A DNA stretch of 64,000 nucleotides, from NCBI GenBank assembly GCA_020137815.1, contig CM035350.1:4286418-4350417 (forward strand). The letters run 5' to 3'. Positions 35,585 to 48,444 of this stretch are shown one piece after another; position 1 is the first letter of the stretch, and each line of letters starts with the position of its first letter. The position numbers and the translations under genes were made by a program. This DNA comes from Hormiphora californensis. Taxonomy: Eukaryota; Ctenophora; Tentaculata; Cydippida; Pleurobrachiidae. Below the pieces are notes generated by a model that saw only the letters and a list, made by a program, of their open reading frames with translations, ran no database searches and was not told where the DNA came from.

Positions 35585-38429
35585 TCACAAACATCGTGTT
35601 TCGCCCGTCATTCCCTCATCAGATGCAACTGGTGATGTGGGTGTTAGGGGTGACATGACCCGGATAACACCCTGGCCCTCATCATACACTCTCACACCGG
35701 CCTCGTTCACGCTAACCAGATTGTAAGCACTCGGCCGCCCCTGAGTATAACCGCCCTCCGTGTCGCTCTTCCCGCGGCTGCGTCTCAGGGACCTCCGTAA
35801 CATGCCGATCCGGGTTGATGCCAACTTGATGTCATCTTTAAAGGAGCTCTTCATGGATCGAGTCCTGCCCATGTAGATGAAGGGATTGAGTGCGGCGTTG
35901 ATAAAAACGCTCACTTTGGAACTGAAGATGAAGAGATAGAGAGGGAGGATGTTGGCAAAGTTGACGGATAGCTTGCCGTGTTCAGTGACCAGGAACAGCA
36001 CCAGGAATATCCAGAGGGGGACGTGCAGGACAATGTAGGTCAGGGTAAACATCACTATTGTCATGCTCGCCTTGGCTTTGTTCCGATCGCTCGACCCGGA
36101 TATCTGGCTCTTCCGGAGCGATGTGACACATAGAGCACAGCTGGCCACCACGAATATACTAGGCAGGAAGAAGGGGATGAAGAGGGTGGCGTGGTAAAGC
36201 AGCTGATAGTAGATATGGTACTTTTTAAAGTCAATAATGTCATCTAATGTCCATGTACACATTGTATACACTGAGTCGTAAATGTAGATCTTGCCCCTAG
36301 AGAAGGGAAGACACGCCAGGACGCACTGGATGAGCAGATAACAGAGCATTAGAGTGAGAACCTTACTGTTCCCAATTCTCATTAGTGGGTACCTCAGTGC
36401 ACATGCACGGGTAACGGATAACACCGCGATCAGGAAGACGGAGTACCGCTCACTCACATTCAACATCACCCCACACACGTTGCACAGAGCAGAGACCCCG
36501 TATACCCCGGCATAGCCGTGGGGTGATAGCCGGGGTATGGAGAAGGGAACTGCCCCGAAGAGGGAAGTTATCACGTCATTCGCTGCAATCGCCAGGAAAA
36601 TCTTTGCGGAGAGGGACTTCCGGTGGGAGAGCAGGATCCGGATTATCATGATGTTACCAACGAATCCAATCACACCTGAAAGAGGGAGAATGTGTGTTAG
36701 AAGTGGGTTAGAAGTGAAGGGTTTGGGAAGGGGAGCCTTCTTTCAAGTATATAATCTGTACATCGGTCTGTATATCCATCGTTTGATCGTTGCGTGAAGG
36801 AAATTTAATTTTCAGCTCGATCAAGGAGAAATAATATCTTGGCCAAGCTGCGTATTAATTGGACGTTAATTGTTTATAATTATTTGGCCGACTCTGGTAT
36901 AATATAGAATGAGCGCGGATCAATTAGCACGCGGTTCAGTGGAGCATTCATAATGAGAGATGGGTTAGTTACAGTAAGAATCATGCTGTGTGTGTGTTTG
37001 GATGCACGTGTGTGTGTGTCATGACCTGTAATGATTAACCATCACACATACACAGCTTAAAGATCATTCGGTATGTAATTGTAAAACCTCAAAATACCGC
37101 CACTTAGCCATAACAAAGCAAAATGAAGAAAACAGAAAAAGAGAGGAAAAAGATAGGAAGATAGAAAGATAAGAGAACTTCAAATGTTCCCTGTCTGACG
37201 GCTCTCACACCGGGCCGACAAGTCAGCGAGGCGTTTCAATCCGCGAAAGACAGCCTAAGTAGCATGGCAAAGAGAAGCGGTGAAGGTACTAGCAGATCGG
37301 CCGTCAATCTACCTGTTATGACCGACAGGGCACCATACATAGTGTCAAATGGTCGGGAACTACAACTGACAGACATGATACAGTCCTCAGTGACGCCGCT
37401 ATTCTCTGTAGAGGAATTGTGTCTTGGGGTAGTGGGGTTCATTGCAACATGTTCCCAGTCTGTCGGCTCTCACACACCGCTCGACAGACTGCGTAGCATG
37501 GCAAAGGGTTCAGGAGGGGGGATATTTTATGAATCAGGGACGGAGATCTCATTGGTTGTCAACAGTCAACACTGTGGAGATTTCATTGGTTGTGGAGTGT
37601 TGGCTGTGATACGAAGTACGAATTCCCGTGTTGAGCGCATTCGTATTATGACACAAATATAATGTTGTTAGGCCATGGAACAATTATTGGCCTCATCAAA
37701 ATGATGCAAAAAATGTTAACATTCGGAAGGTTTACACGGGTTACTCAAATTTTACACACGCCACACGTCCTGGCATCAAAATACAATTGAATGCCAATAA
37801 AAATGAAAACAAGAATTATTGCATTATGTATTCATAATGCGGTGTTTCCCTGCCCTCCGTCGACAGGATCAGTATCACACTATCAGTATCACAATATAAA
37901 GGCTTGGTCACAATGTGAGATGCATGCGTCCTGTATGTATATGCAGTTACACAGCTGTTTTACTCTACCCTCACCCCTTCAGCAACAGTGTTGTGAGCGC
38001 CGCGCACAGCTTTGAAAAATAAGCGTCCTGACATCATATTTCATCAAAACAGTTATTTGATTTTATGAAGGAGCAGTTACTATGCTGCTACCGTGACACA
38101 CGCGATTTTGACCACGCTCGAGTTACTATTTCAAATCCGAGATTTCTAAACCCTTTATGATCTTTTTAGCACACGTGCTAAAACAATCATCCGGGTGGAT
38201 GCCCTTCGGGCATCCACCCGGGCAGGGAAAAAATGAAAAACATTGCCGATGGCCCCTTTATTATTATGGGCGGTCATGAGAAACAGAACAATAAAATAAG
38301 AAATGCCAATGACTAACCAGTTACAAGTGAAGTGAATCCATAAGTAACGTCCATCCCCAGCAGGATCTGAGTCCCATTTGTTATGTTGCCATTTGTTATG
38401 TTGCCCTCGTCATCGTGATCAACACCCAT
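35585..38429 (-). CDS. Class A (rhodopsin-like) G protein-coupled receptor
   Basis: Two coding exons, 38318-38429 and 35585-36675, join in phase 1 (ACT G|GT GTG) to give exactly 400 aa. Exon 1 has a good start context (accaccATGG) and an N-terminus with sequons NIT, NIT and NGT. TM1 spans the junction (LVTGVIGFVGNIMIIRIL, with the GN motif). TM2 has LAIAANDVITSL. TM3 ends in VLSVTRACALRYP, where T replaces the D of DRY. An extracellular-loop cysteine is in YTMCTW. TM7 has NAALNPFIY, a variant NPxxY. The tail is rich in basic residues and serines. The ligand is unknown. TM6 lacks the usual CWxP. The intron is ~1.6 kb; an upstream ttttacag suggests a further 5'UTR exon. Confidence 0.88.
36676..38317. 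other. GPCR intron with repeats
   Basis: No exon on the GPCR strand. A segment at about 37195-37285 (tctgacggctctcacacc, then gtagcatggcaaagag) is partly repeated at about 37455-37515 (tctgtcggctctcacacacc, then gtagcatggcaaaggg). A dispersed repeat with strong hairpins lies at about 38020-38245. Confidence 0.5.
38164..38221. repeat. Strong hairpin pair inside a dispersed repeat
   Basis: TTTTAGCAC/GTGCTAAAA (38164-38183) is followed by CCGGGTGGATGCCC-TTC-GGGCATCCACCCGG (38191-38221), a 14-bp perfect stem with a 3-nt loop. The surrounding repeat recurs at about 51120-51365, where the 14-bp hairpin is missing. Confidence 0.85.
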
Positions 38430-38761
38430 GGGTGGTATTACTTGGCTGTAAAAATGGGAAACTGTTACGATTAGAAAGAATTATGTTTAGGCGTTTCTAG
38501 AATCCATGATCACAAAAGAGGGAACTACAGCACTGGGTTATGTTTCCTGCCTCTACTCCATTTCTAGCTAGTGCTAACTAACTATCCACTTTATTTTGGG
38601 CCCTAACCCGGCCCACATCATTGATGAGGTTAAATTAATCCCCGTGTTCGTGACCTCAGACACAAACATACAAAGAAGGCCTAAGGAGCTACAAACTAGA
38701 AAAGTAACTGCTCAATGGTAATGGTCTCCCTCTCCCAGCTCCCTCTTTCTATGTCTCCACG

Positions 38762-38810
<49 letters not shown>

Positions 38811-40730
38811 AGCTCCCTCTTTCTATGTCTCCACTCTCCATCTCTCTCACTCCCTCAGTATAGTGGCGGGTGGAGTATAAAGAATATAAACAGTTGCCAG
38901 CCAGCCATTAGCTAATAATTGTAACATAAAGTTGAAAGACACTGGCAGAGAATAGGGTTGGGGTAGCTGACTGACATATAGCAATATAGAGACAGAAGAC
39001 CGGCAAATAGACAATGAAAGAGAGACCGACCGGTGCTGAGGGTTTTCCTAACAATAGTATTTTTCAATTGACACGTACTTTAGAAGCAATTGTTTTTCAG
39101 CTTCATCACCTTCATTGGAAAAACAAAACTCTAGCTCTCACCCACCTCGTTCCACCCTGAACTATAAAAGCAGGTCTAGCTCACTAGCCTAGCATATCTT
39201 TAATTCTAGCCCTTACAAGTAGACATGAACTCTCAGGAACACATATGGTTGCAATGGCTTGTGACCTGGAAGTGACCTCGAGGGAATAGAAAGCAGCAAA
39301 ATTCAAGTTTTCTTGGAATATTTTGGCCGAGACTAAAAGAACTAACAAAACAAGAGAGTAAGGAATTAGGGAGAGAATGCTGAACTTTAGTTTTACAATA
39401 AGCTGCAAGGTGGAAGAGTGAGAGCTGCAAGAGTGCATTGATCTGCGTTAACTGCTTCAGCGCTGTGCAGAAAAAGGAAAGAGGTGGAAAAGAGTTAGGG
39501 GGAGAGAGAGGGATGGAGGGGATCGAGAAAGTGAGGGATAGTGAAGCGAGTAAGCTTAAATAAACCTACTCCCACCAACTACATAGTGGTGGCCCAAGGT
39601 GGCCCAATGGCCCACACATACGACATAAACAGCGTAATATTTTACATGATGACCGAAACTGGCACTTTTCGAAGTTCGGATTGGAACCGCCAAGATACAA
39701 CTTAAAAGTCTCTCTTCCTCTCTCAGCACTCTTTCTTTCTCTCATTCCCTCTCTCACGAGCATGTGTTTGGGTGACGTTGGCTCAAACTAAAAAGATAAT
39801 CGTAATGCGCCTAGCACTAAATGGGATGAACAATAGCCGGGAAAGAAAGGTATTGGATGCAGCGCAGTATCCAATAAATAGACACGCAGTATCGAATAAA
39901 TAGACACGCATGACGTCCAAACGGTAGGTTATGAGGGTTTCGAGACCTATAATAACACCGTTGACAAGTCTGAGCTCGTCTTGTTCAGACTATTCGAGAG
40001 GAGGAGGAGGAAAATCAGAGACAAGAGTGTGGAGATGGTCACGCCAAACTACCTTCACAGATTCAATGTCACTCTTATCACAGGGAATTTTTTATCAACT
40101 CTCTTTACTTGGGAACACCACCCCACAATCTCGTGCATTCACAGAACGCATTGTTTAGTAAGGAGTGGAGTCAAGAACGAGCAGTCTGAACTAACAGATA
40201 TCACGTGGAGATAACGAGCAGCGGACCATGAGTCGAACAGTTGTTGTTGTGCTATGAAGGTGACAACAGTTGCTATAAAGGTGACAATGCGTGGATAGTA
40301 TATAAAGTGTGGACATGCCGGACTGATGGGCTGAAATATGTCAAGCTGGAAGAGGAAATTGTGTGCCGACAGGAGCAGGGAAGTATGCCGACACGAGCAG
40401 AGAAGTGTGACGGGAAAAGGCCCACATATATTACTGCTAATTGTTACTGTACTATCAGAGCATGCTACTTGTTCTCTACTGCTTCAGATGAAGCACGTTC
40501 GTTATATATTCGGCCAGGTAATTGTTGAGGGGTCGGCAAGTAACAAACAAACACCACCACCCCATGATATAAAATGTTGTATGACCACCACCCCATCTGA
40601 TGAATGACATACATGGGACCCTGTAAATGCAGCCCAGTTTGGGAAAACCAGTGACCCAGGTCACAAAAACAATGACTCTCCGATAGCCAGGTTACAATCT
40701 AGTACCTCCCTTATAGTTCTCTCACTCTCT

Positions 40731-40737
<7 letters not shown>

Positions 40738-40820
<83 letters not shown>

Positions 40821-40922
40821 TCTTCATTCTAGCTTTGTCTCCTTCTATCGGCTATCTCTTTACAGCACGAATTAGCCGCGGACCGGGGACACCCACAGCT
40901 TTCGGACACAAGTAATTGCACG

Positions 40923-41013
<91 letters not shown>
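40738..41013. repeat. (CT)n and (GA)n microsatellite pair
   Basis: About 80 bp of CT repeat (40738-40820) and about 90 bp of GA repeat (40925-41013) in opposite orientation, about 100 bp apart. They could pair as a large hairpin. Confidence 0.92.
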
Positions 41014-41017
<4 letters not shown>

Positions 41018-41699
41018 GTGTTCCTGCTGGAATCAATTCATAAATCATGCAACATGGCTTCTACTTCTTCTTCGTGACACAACACCACACTGTATAACTG
41101 ACTGCTATAATATATGCAGATCCGGAAAGATGTCTCCAATGTCCACTATTATAGACCATTAAATTACTATTGGTAGCAAAGCTGCAGAAGACGAGGAATA
41201 GAGGCGAAAACGTGTCAACTAAAAATCTGACGGACTTTTTTCTGTGAGCTCTGGCTTCGAAGCATTGTGAAACTAGTTTTATTTCTCAAAACAAATAAAA
41301 CATAGTTGCTAATACAATGTATATGCAGTTAGGCATGGGATACATGTGCCCAATATGCCATTTTCAAAACATCTGGCTCCCTAGGGGTGAATCTTTAGGT
41401 ATCAGACTCAACATAATGCTGCCAGCTGAATCGGGCAACAAAATAGGTATTATATACTGGTAGGCTAAATTTTAGTGTTGGGTCATTATACTGGAAATGA
41501 AGGAGAGAAAGATGGATTGGTCAGAATCCAGACATTAGACAATCATCACTCTCTCTCAATCTTTCTATCTATTTCTCTCTCTCTCTCTCTCGGTATGCCT
41601 TGGCGCTATGGTTGACCGGTGTTCCGACTAACACACTCATACATAATGAGAGACATTATTAATTGATTATCTTCCACTCTCTATCTCTCTCACTCTCTC

Positions 41700-41801
41700 T
41701 TGATATTGTTGGTGACGCAGTCACCCTTACAACTCGCGCGCGTAGCGCGCGAAAACGAAGCCCGCGAAGCAGAGAGGTGATGGCATCACCAATTGATATT
41801 G
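41700..41801. mobile_element. 84-bp multi-hairpin mobile element, copy A, with 9-bp TSD
   Basis: The element 41709-41792 begins TTGGTGAC and ends ATCACCAA. It is flanked by an exact 9-bp direct repeat TTGATATTG (41700-41708 and 41793-41801). Hairpins: GGTGAC-GCA-GTCACC (41711-41725), TCGCGCGC-GTA-GCGCGCGA (41734-41752) and GGTGAT-GGC-ATCACC (41776-41790). The linker aaaacgaag and cgcgaagc match copy B at 57904-58001. Confidence 0.85.
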
Positions 41802-42200
41802 CCATATCGATAATCGGCACCTACGGCCTATCTTTGACATTTTATCTCTGGAATGACTCTCGATCCAACTTATATATTACTGACGGGGTCATTTGCGTCA
41901 GTAACTCAAACTGTATAGAAGACGTTTCGGAATCCTACGGAAGATTTACCGGCAGGTGCACAGTTGCTCGACAGTCTATTTCTGGCTGCTATTTCTGGCT
42001 GCTATTTCTGGCTGCTATTTCTGGCTGCTATTTCTGGCTGCTATTTCTGGCTGCTATTTCTGGCTGCTATTTCTGGCTGCTAAATCTATTTCTGGCTGCA
42101 AGCAGCCAGAAATAGATTTTAGCAGCCAGAAATAGATTTTAGCAGCCAGAAACAGATTGTGATCAGAGTTCCCCGCCAATTGTCTTGCTATAAACAGTAT

Positions 42201-42518
42201 TTATGGCGGAGGAGACGGTGGAGGCGGAGTACAGGCTGGATGTTGAGGTAGGAAAGGAGCCGGAGACAGGGGAGTTGGCGGAGGTGGTAGGTATTCAGGG
42301 ACTGGAGGGAAAGGGACAGGCGGAACCACTAAGACTTCATCCTCAGGTATAGGAGTGGTAGATGTTGGCTGGTGAGAGCGCTGGTCCAGATCGACTATGG
42401 TGTAATCCTCAGTCGGGCGCTGCTGCTGGTCCTGCTGCTGGACGTGTTGGCGAGGAAGATGGTGGTCGCATAGGAACTGGTCCACTATGGTCCTCTCGAT
42501 GTGCGTATTCGGATCCAA
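42201..42518 (-). other. Proline-rich ORF in left arm of foldback 1
   Basis: Open frame of about 105 codons reading DPNTHIERTIVDQFLCDHHL, a Q-rich patch (QQQDQQQRPTEDYT) and a long proline-rich end (VPPVPFPPVPEYLPPPP...TPPPPSPPP) before a stop. It starts from TTG, not ATG, unless spliced. It is mirrored in the other arm (see 43002-43286). Possibly a captured host exon or a relic of the element's own protein; function unknown. Confidence 0.35.
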
Positions 42519-43001
42519 GTTTACGGTCCTCGATACCTCCCGGCAGGCACACAGGTTGAAACGCCGCAGGATCAGGAGCGGAGATGTGGGCCGGTTCAGA
42601 GGGCAGGCCTAAACCTGGTGTCTTCCCTCCATACAGGGGATACCGAATCACTTCACCGATTCGTCTCCCGTATGCTATACCCAATTAGTTGCAGATACCG
42701 AATCAATTCACCGATTCGTCTCCCGTATCTGCAGCTAATTGGGTATGGGATACGGGAGAAGAATCGGTGATGATTCGGTATCTGCAGCTAATTGGGTATG
42801 GGATACGGGAGACGAATCGGTGAAGTGATTCGGTAATCGGTATCCCCTGTAGTTATAGAGGGAAGGCACCAGATTCAGGCCTGCGCTCTGAACAGGCCCA
42901 TATCTCCGCTCCGGGTCCTGCGGTGTTTCGACCTTTGTGCCTGCCGGGAGGTATCGAGGACCGTAAACCTGGACCCGAATACGCACATCGAGAGGACCAT
43001 A

Positions 43002-43286
43002 GTGGACCAGCTCCTATGCGACCACCATCTTCCTCGCCAATACGTCCAGCAGCAGGACCAGCAGCAGCGCCCGACTGAGGACTACACCATACTCGATCTG
43101 GACCAGCGCTCTCACCAGCCAGCATCTACCACTCCTATACCTGAGGATGAAGTCTTAGTGGTTCCGCCTGTCCCTTTCCCTCCAGTCCCTGAATACCTAC
43201 CACCTCCGCCAACTCCCCTGTCTCCGGCTCCTTTCCTACCTCAACATCCAGCCTGTACTCCGCCTCCACCGTCTCCTCCGCCATAA
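43002..43286 (+). other. Mirrored proline-rich ORF in right arm of foldback 1
   Basis: Near-identical to the ORF at 42201-42518 on the opposite strand. It differs at a few residues (for example F/L in DQxLCD, H/Y in RQxVQQQ, V/L in TIxDLDQ, T/A in QPxSTTP) and opens in the same frame without an ATG (GTG at 43002). The few differences show the arms are nearly homogenised. Confidence 0.35.
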
Positions 43287-43754
43287 ATACTGTTTATAGC
43301 AAGACAATTGGCGGGGAACTCACAATCTGTTTCTGGCTGCTAAAATCTATTTCTGGCTGCTAAAATCTATTTCTGGCTGCTAGACCCTATTTCTGGCTGC
43401 TAAAATCTATTTCTGGCTGCTTGCAGCCAGAAATAGATTTAGCAGCCAGAAATAGATTTAGCAGCCAGAAATAGCAGCCAGAAATAGCAGCCAGAAATAG
43501 ACTGTCGAGCAACTGTGCACCTGCCGATTTACCCGGTCGCTTGTAGTGGGAAAACGGTAATGGAAAACTGAGATACAGATTACAGTATGAAGACGCCCAA
43601 CCGTGGCCAATCAGGGCGCTAGTACGTGCTGAATACATACACTTTTTGCCACGCGTTTAAATGCAAAACATGTGCGTCTCATTACTGTATTTCCATTACG
43701 GTAATGCGACAACAAACGGCGCTGTAAGAAAAGGACATCCAACACCAATACAAC

Positions 43755-45601
43755 AGCTGGTATTAATAAACGGGGATTCGCGGATTCGCGGATAATGTCC
43801 CGGATCGCGGATAAAATCGCGGATAATTAATCCCGGATTGGATCGCGGATCGCGGATAAGTAATCACGGATTGCGGATCGGGGATAAGTGATCGCGGATT
43901 GCGGATTGCGGATTGCGGATCGCGGATTGCGGATCGCGGATCGCGGATAAGTAATCGCGGATTGCGGATCGCGGATTGCGGATCGCGGATTGCGGATCGC
44001 GGATAAGTAATCGCGGATTGCGGATTGCGGATCGCGGATTGCGGATTGCGGATAAAAAATCGCGGATAAAAAATCGCGGATAACGTTTTTATCTCTTTTT
44101 AGGCAATTTGTGGTCATTCTAAGGTGATTTTGATCGATTCCAGGTCATTTTGCTCATTTCTATGTCAATTTGGCCATTTCTGTACCATTTTTTGGCCACG
44201 TTGGTCAATTCTAGTTCATTTCCAGGTCATTCCTGTATATAGTGCATTGTGCTAGACCATTTTCGTGTGGATTTAGATGGTTCTAGGACACTTTGGTCAA
44301 TTACGAGTAATTTATGTGTATGTTTGGATACTTTTAGGACTCTAATGTGACCAAAGTGTCCCAGAACCATCTAAATCCACACAAAAATGGTCTAGCACAA
44401 TGCACATGGCAGGAATGACCTGGAAATGAACTAGAATTGACCAACGTGGCCAAAAAATGGTACAGAAATGGCCAAATTGACATAGAAATGAGCAAAATGA
44501 CCTGGAATCGATCAAAATCACCTTAGAATGACCACAAGTTGCCTAAAAAGAGATAAAAACGTTATCCGCGATTTTTTATCCGCGATTTGTTATCCGCAAT
44601 TTTTTATCCTCGATTTTTTATCCGCGATTTTTTATCCGCGATTTTTTATCCGCGATTTTTTATCCGCGATTTTCTATCCGCGATTTTCTATCCGCGATTT
44701 TTTATCCGCGATTTTTTATCCGCGATCCGCGATTACTTATCCGCGATCCGCAATCCGCGATTACTAGTATCCGCGATCCGCAATCCGCGATTACTTATCC
44801 GCGATCCGCAATCCGCGATTACTTATCCGCGATCCGCAATCCGCGATCCGCAATCCGCGATTACTTATCCGCGATCCGCAATCCGCGATTACTAGTATCC
44901 GCGATCCGCAATCCGCGATTACTTATCCGCGATCCGCAATCCGCGATTACTTATCCGCGATCCGCAATCCGCGATCCGCAATCCGCGATTACTTATCCGC
45001 GATCCGCAATCCGCGATTACTTATCCGCGATCCGCAATCCGCAATCCGCGATCCGCGATCTGCAATCCGCGATCCGCAATCCGCGATTACTTATCCGCGA
45101 TCCGCAATCCGCAATCCGCAATCCGCAATCCGCGATTACTTATCCGCGATCCGCAATCCGCGATCTGCAATCCGCAATCCGCAATCCGCGATTACTTATC
45201 GGCGATCCGCGATCCGCAATCCGCGATCCGCGATCCGCAATCCGCAATCCGCAATCCGCGATTACTTATCCGCGATCCGCAATCCGCAATCCGCGATCCG
45301 CGATCTGCAATCCGCGATCCGCAATCCGCGATTACTTATCCGCGATCCGCAATCCGCGATCCGCAATCCGCGATCCGCGATCTGCAATCCGCGATCCGCA
45401 ATCCGCAATCCGCGATTACTTATCCGCGATCCGCAATCCGCAATCCGCGATCCGCAATCCGCGATCACTTATCCCCGATCCGCAATCCGTGATTACTTAT
45501 CCGCGATCCGCGATCCAATCCGGGATTAATTATCCGCGATTTTATCCGCGATCCGGGACATTATCCGCGAATCCGCGAATCCCCGTTTATTAATACCAGC
45601 T
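43755..45601. mobile_element. Foldback element 2, 1.84 kb, ATCCGC-repeat arms
   Basis: Ends GGTATTAATAAACGGGGATT (43759) and its reverse complement (to 45597), flanked by AGCT on both sides (a 4-bp duplication, or an extension of the palindrome, since AGCT is self-complementary). The left arm has about 270 bp and the right arm about 970 bp of a 7-bp unit (atccgcg/atccgca) with gattacttatccgcg interruptions, so the tandem parts are very unequal. The inner arms of about 210 bp (44092-44298 and 44345-44555) are unique sequence, with a loop of about 45 bp. Confidence 0.88.
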
Positions 45602-45799
45602 AACATATCACACACGACATAGAGTGCAGTCACTAGTCAGCAGTTGTTATTGGATGATATCTCCCCACATCTGTCTAAGAGATACACCTAATTAATTAAT
45701 CTAGACATAAACCATACCGCCCCAAACATTATAGAACTCACGAGAAATGAAATTAACAGGAACTTGGATCAGATATGACCAGTGCGGATAAGATGCCAC

Positions 45800-45990
<191 letters not shown>

Positions 45991-46390
45991 TACGGAGTGC
46001 AAAGAGAGGTGGATACCACTAACGACAATATATGAGAGTCAAAAGACCACACGTAATAGTATTACGACAGCACGTCGCATGGGTGGATGAAAGAGTTAAT
46101 TAAGGTGAATAAAATAATAGAATCATGCTACTGCGAGTACTACTACATACTACTACTATCGCAGCTTAGTCAGTTAGTCTTCATCAAATTTCACGCTCTC
46201 TCAGCCTTCTATCCTTCCACTCAGATCTCTCTCACCCTCTCTCATACTCCGAATTTATCTGTTCCGGTAATAACCCGGCAGACTACCGATGAAAGCTCCG
46301 TATTCTTTAAATGAACCCTTCAGTTAGGTCTAAAAAGAACTGCCTCACAAAATTTAGATGTCGTATAGCCATTTCTTGAGAAGGGAGAAC

Positions 46391-46435
46391 TTGTTGAGTA
46401 AGGGTGGAGAAATCACCCCTTACTCAACAAGTGAG
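46391..46435. repeat. Short near-perfect hairpin
   Basis: CTTGTTGAGTAAGGGTG and CACCCCTTACTCAACAAG pair around a 7-nt loop (gagaaat). The outer bases (gaagggagaa and gagaacccttct) extend the similarity loosely. It may be a tiny mobile element or a small-RNA precursor-like hairpin. Confidence 0.6.
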
Positions 46436-46724
46436 AACCCTTCTGGAGAATCGTAGTGTATTTGTACGGCACGGTGGTTCAAAAAACACTCCGACGCACG
46501 GAGGAATTAGAAAACAAGATAGTGGAACGAGATATTACAGTTTTTAATTATAGCCTCTAAATAAATGAATTACCTCGTGAGACGTTTATGTTCTCTTATT
46601 TTCCCAGCCCAACAAACTTCATACAACAATGAACTATAACTATGTTTAATCACTGACCCTGGTACTATCTAGCTGCAGTTGTCATGTGACAGGTAGTATG
46701 AGAAATAACAGAACTTGAAGACAG

Positions 46725-47065
<341 letters not shown>

Positions 47066-47645
47066 GGTAGGCCAGCTCTCTCGGGTAATTATTCGCATAG
47101 AGAATTAGCTGTGAATTCATTGGCACAGCCTCGATCATAAAGTGTGTGGTATAACAACAAGACGGGTAGCTTGTTGTTGAAGACCCATGAAATTACCAGG
47201 CGCACCAATATTGCTCCTTCCTAAGCTCTCTCCCCAGCCCTCTCACTCCCTCTCCCTCACTGACTCTGTTACAATTGGAAAAGAGTGGCGACGCCGAGTC
47301 ATGCCTGGAAACATGACTAATGATCTCATGTTGCCATTAATCACGCCCCCAGTGGTTCAAAGAGAGTCTCTAATTACTAAACTCTTATGATGTAACATGG
47401 AATTATCTGTCTCCTTATGCAGTGGGCAATTAGGAAAGAAAGGAGGGGCGTGAAAACTGGGAACTCACTGTAGTAGTTATATGGGATGAAAAGGATCTGT
47501 TTAGACCAAATATATTCACCAGATGTTTAACTAGTGGAGCGCAACATTCTGACACCATTCATTCTCAAAGCCCCCCAAAATGTTTCAGGGGTGAATGGAT
47601 GTACATATGTTTAATTTCTACAACAAACTCCAGATGGATACTTGG

Positions 47646-47767
47646 ATAAAGTCGGATTTTTTATTATTGACACCCCCTTCTCACAACGTGTGGTGCACAC
47701 GTCAAAATTTATAAACTTCACATGCACGTGCATTTGGGGGTGACAACTTCAAAAAATCCGACTTTAT
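47646..47767. mobile_element. MITE, TAAAGTCGGATTTTTT family, copy 3
   Basis: Ends ataaagtcggatttttt and aaaaaatccgactttat are perfect inverted copies. The interior has gacaccccc, aacgtgtggtgcacacgtca and catttgggggtgacaacttc, shared in part with the copies at 20795, 29999 and 32779. Confidence 0.85.
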
Positions 47768-48302
47768 GGCCATTTTACCCGCCAACGGGAAGAGAAAGAC
47801 CGCAAAAACTTACTATTATAATCCACATTCCGCAAGGAGAATACGTTATCATGATCAACGCCACGACATTTATCAAAATTCAAAACTATCTGAAATAGGG
47901 AGGAAATTAAGTTGTACAAGTTAGTTTTTTAGTTCAAAGTTGGCTAGTTGTATGGTTATCTCTACCGAGTACTGATTCAGAGGTTCAGAACCCTCACATA
48001 AATAAAATGAAGTGTAAGCAACACAAATTCAAATTTGTACCGTTTGTTGTTGGGTTTCCTGATAATTATCCTAGCAATTAGCATCCTCCTGTTTCCAATA
48101 ACAACTAGGTATACTCCTCTGCAGCAGGGACTGGATTATTATGGGCGTGGGGAAACAGGTACGGGCAAGGCAACAGTGGTGGACATTTTGCTAAAGAGTT
48201 AATCAATGTAATCACTTATTATAATCAAGTAATTGAAGTAATAAAATTCGTAAATGATTAAATGAATAAATAGAAAAAAGATAAAACCCGAAAATAGTCA
48301 AT

Positions 48303-48444
48303 CATTTAAGGTAGTATGACATAGGATGGTCGGGGTTATTTCGGCGTTATTTAGGGGTCACTTCATGCTTACTTCGGGGGAAATGACCCAGAAGTGACCC
48401 CGAAGTTATTCCGACGGTCCTATTTCATACTACAACCTCATTTA
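48303..48444. mobile_element. MITE with CATTTA duplication
   Basis: Inverted ends aggtagtatgacatagga (48309 on) and tcctatttcatactacaacct (to 48438), with ggtcactt/aagtgacc and tcgg/ccga inside, flanked by CATTTA at 48303-48308 and 48439-48444. The host site is AT-rich, so the 6-bp duplication is probable rather than certain. Confidence 0.7.

Larger units (their letters stand above)
41943..43533. mobile_element. Foldback element 1, 1.58 kb, with 8-bp TSD
   Basis: Near-perfect giant inverted repeat at 41951-43525. The ends GGCAGGTGCACAGTTGCTCG and its reverse complement are flanked by an exact 8-bp direct repeat GATTTACC (41943-41950 and 43526-43533). Each arm has an outer tandem array of tctggctgctat-type units, then ~600 bp of unique sequence. 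The centre (about 42660-42840) has short repeats of an ~33-bp motif (cgaatcggtgaagtgattcg type). Eight bp is the duplication length of hAT and P superfamilies. No transposase is visible, so it would be non-autonomous. Confidence 0.9.

Noticed and set aside
37264-37662. 132-codon ORF in the GPCR intron
   Set aside because: Overlaps an internally repeated segment and has no recognisable domain or splice context; treated as chance.
41663-42115. 150-codon ORF containing ISGCYFWLL repeats
   Set aside because: Its second half is the tandem array at the foldback end and its first half crosses the small hairpin element and its target duplication; composite, not a gene.
42362-43125. Other ORFs through foldback 1 (RPAAGPAA and AGESAGPD types)
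   Set aside because: Shadow frames of the mirrored proline-rich ORF within the palindrome.
44528-45468. ORFs of RDFLSAI or IADCGSR repeats
   Set aside because: Products of the 7-bp ATCCGC tandem repeat in foldback 2.
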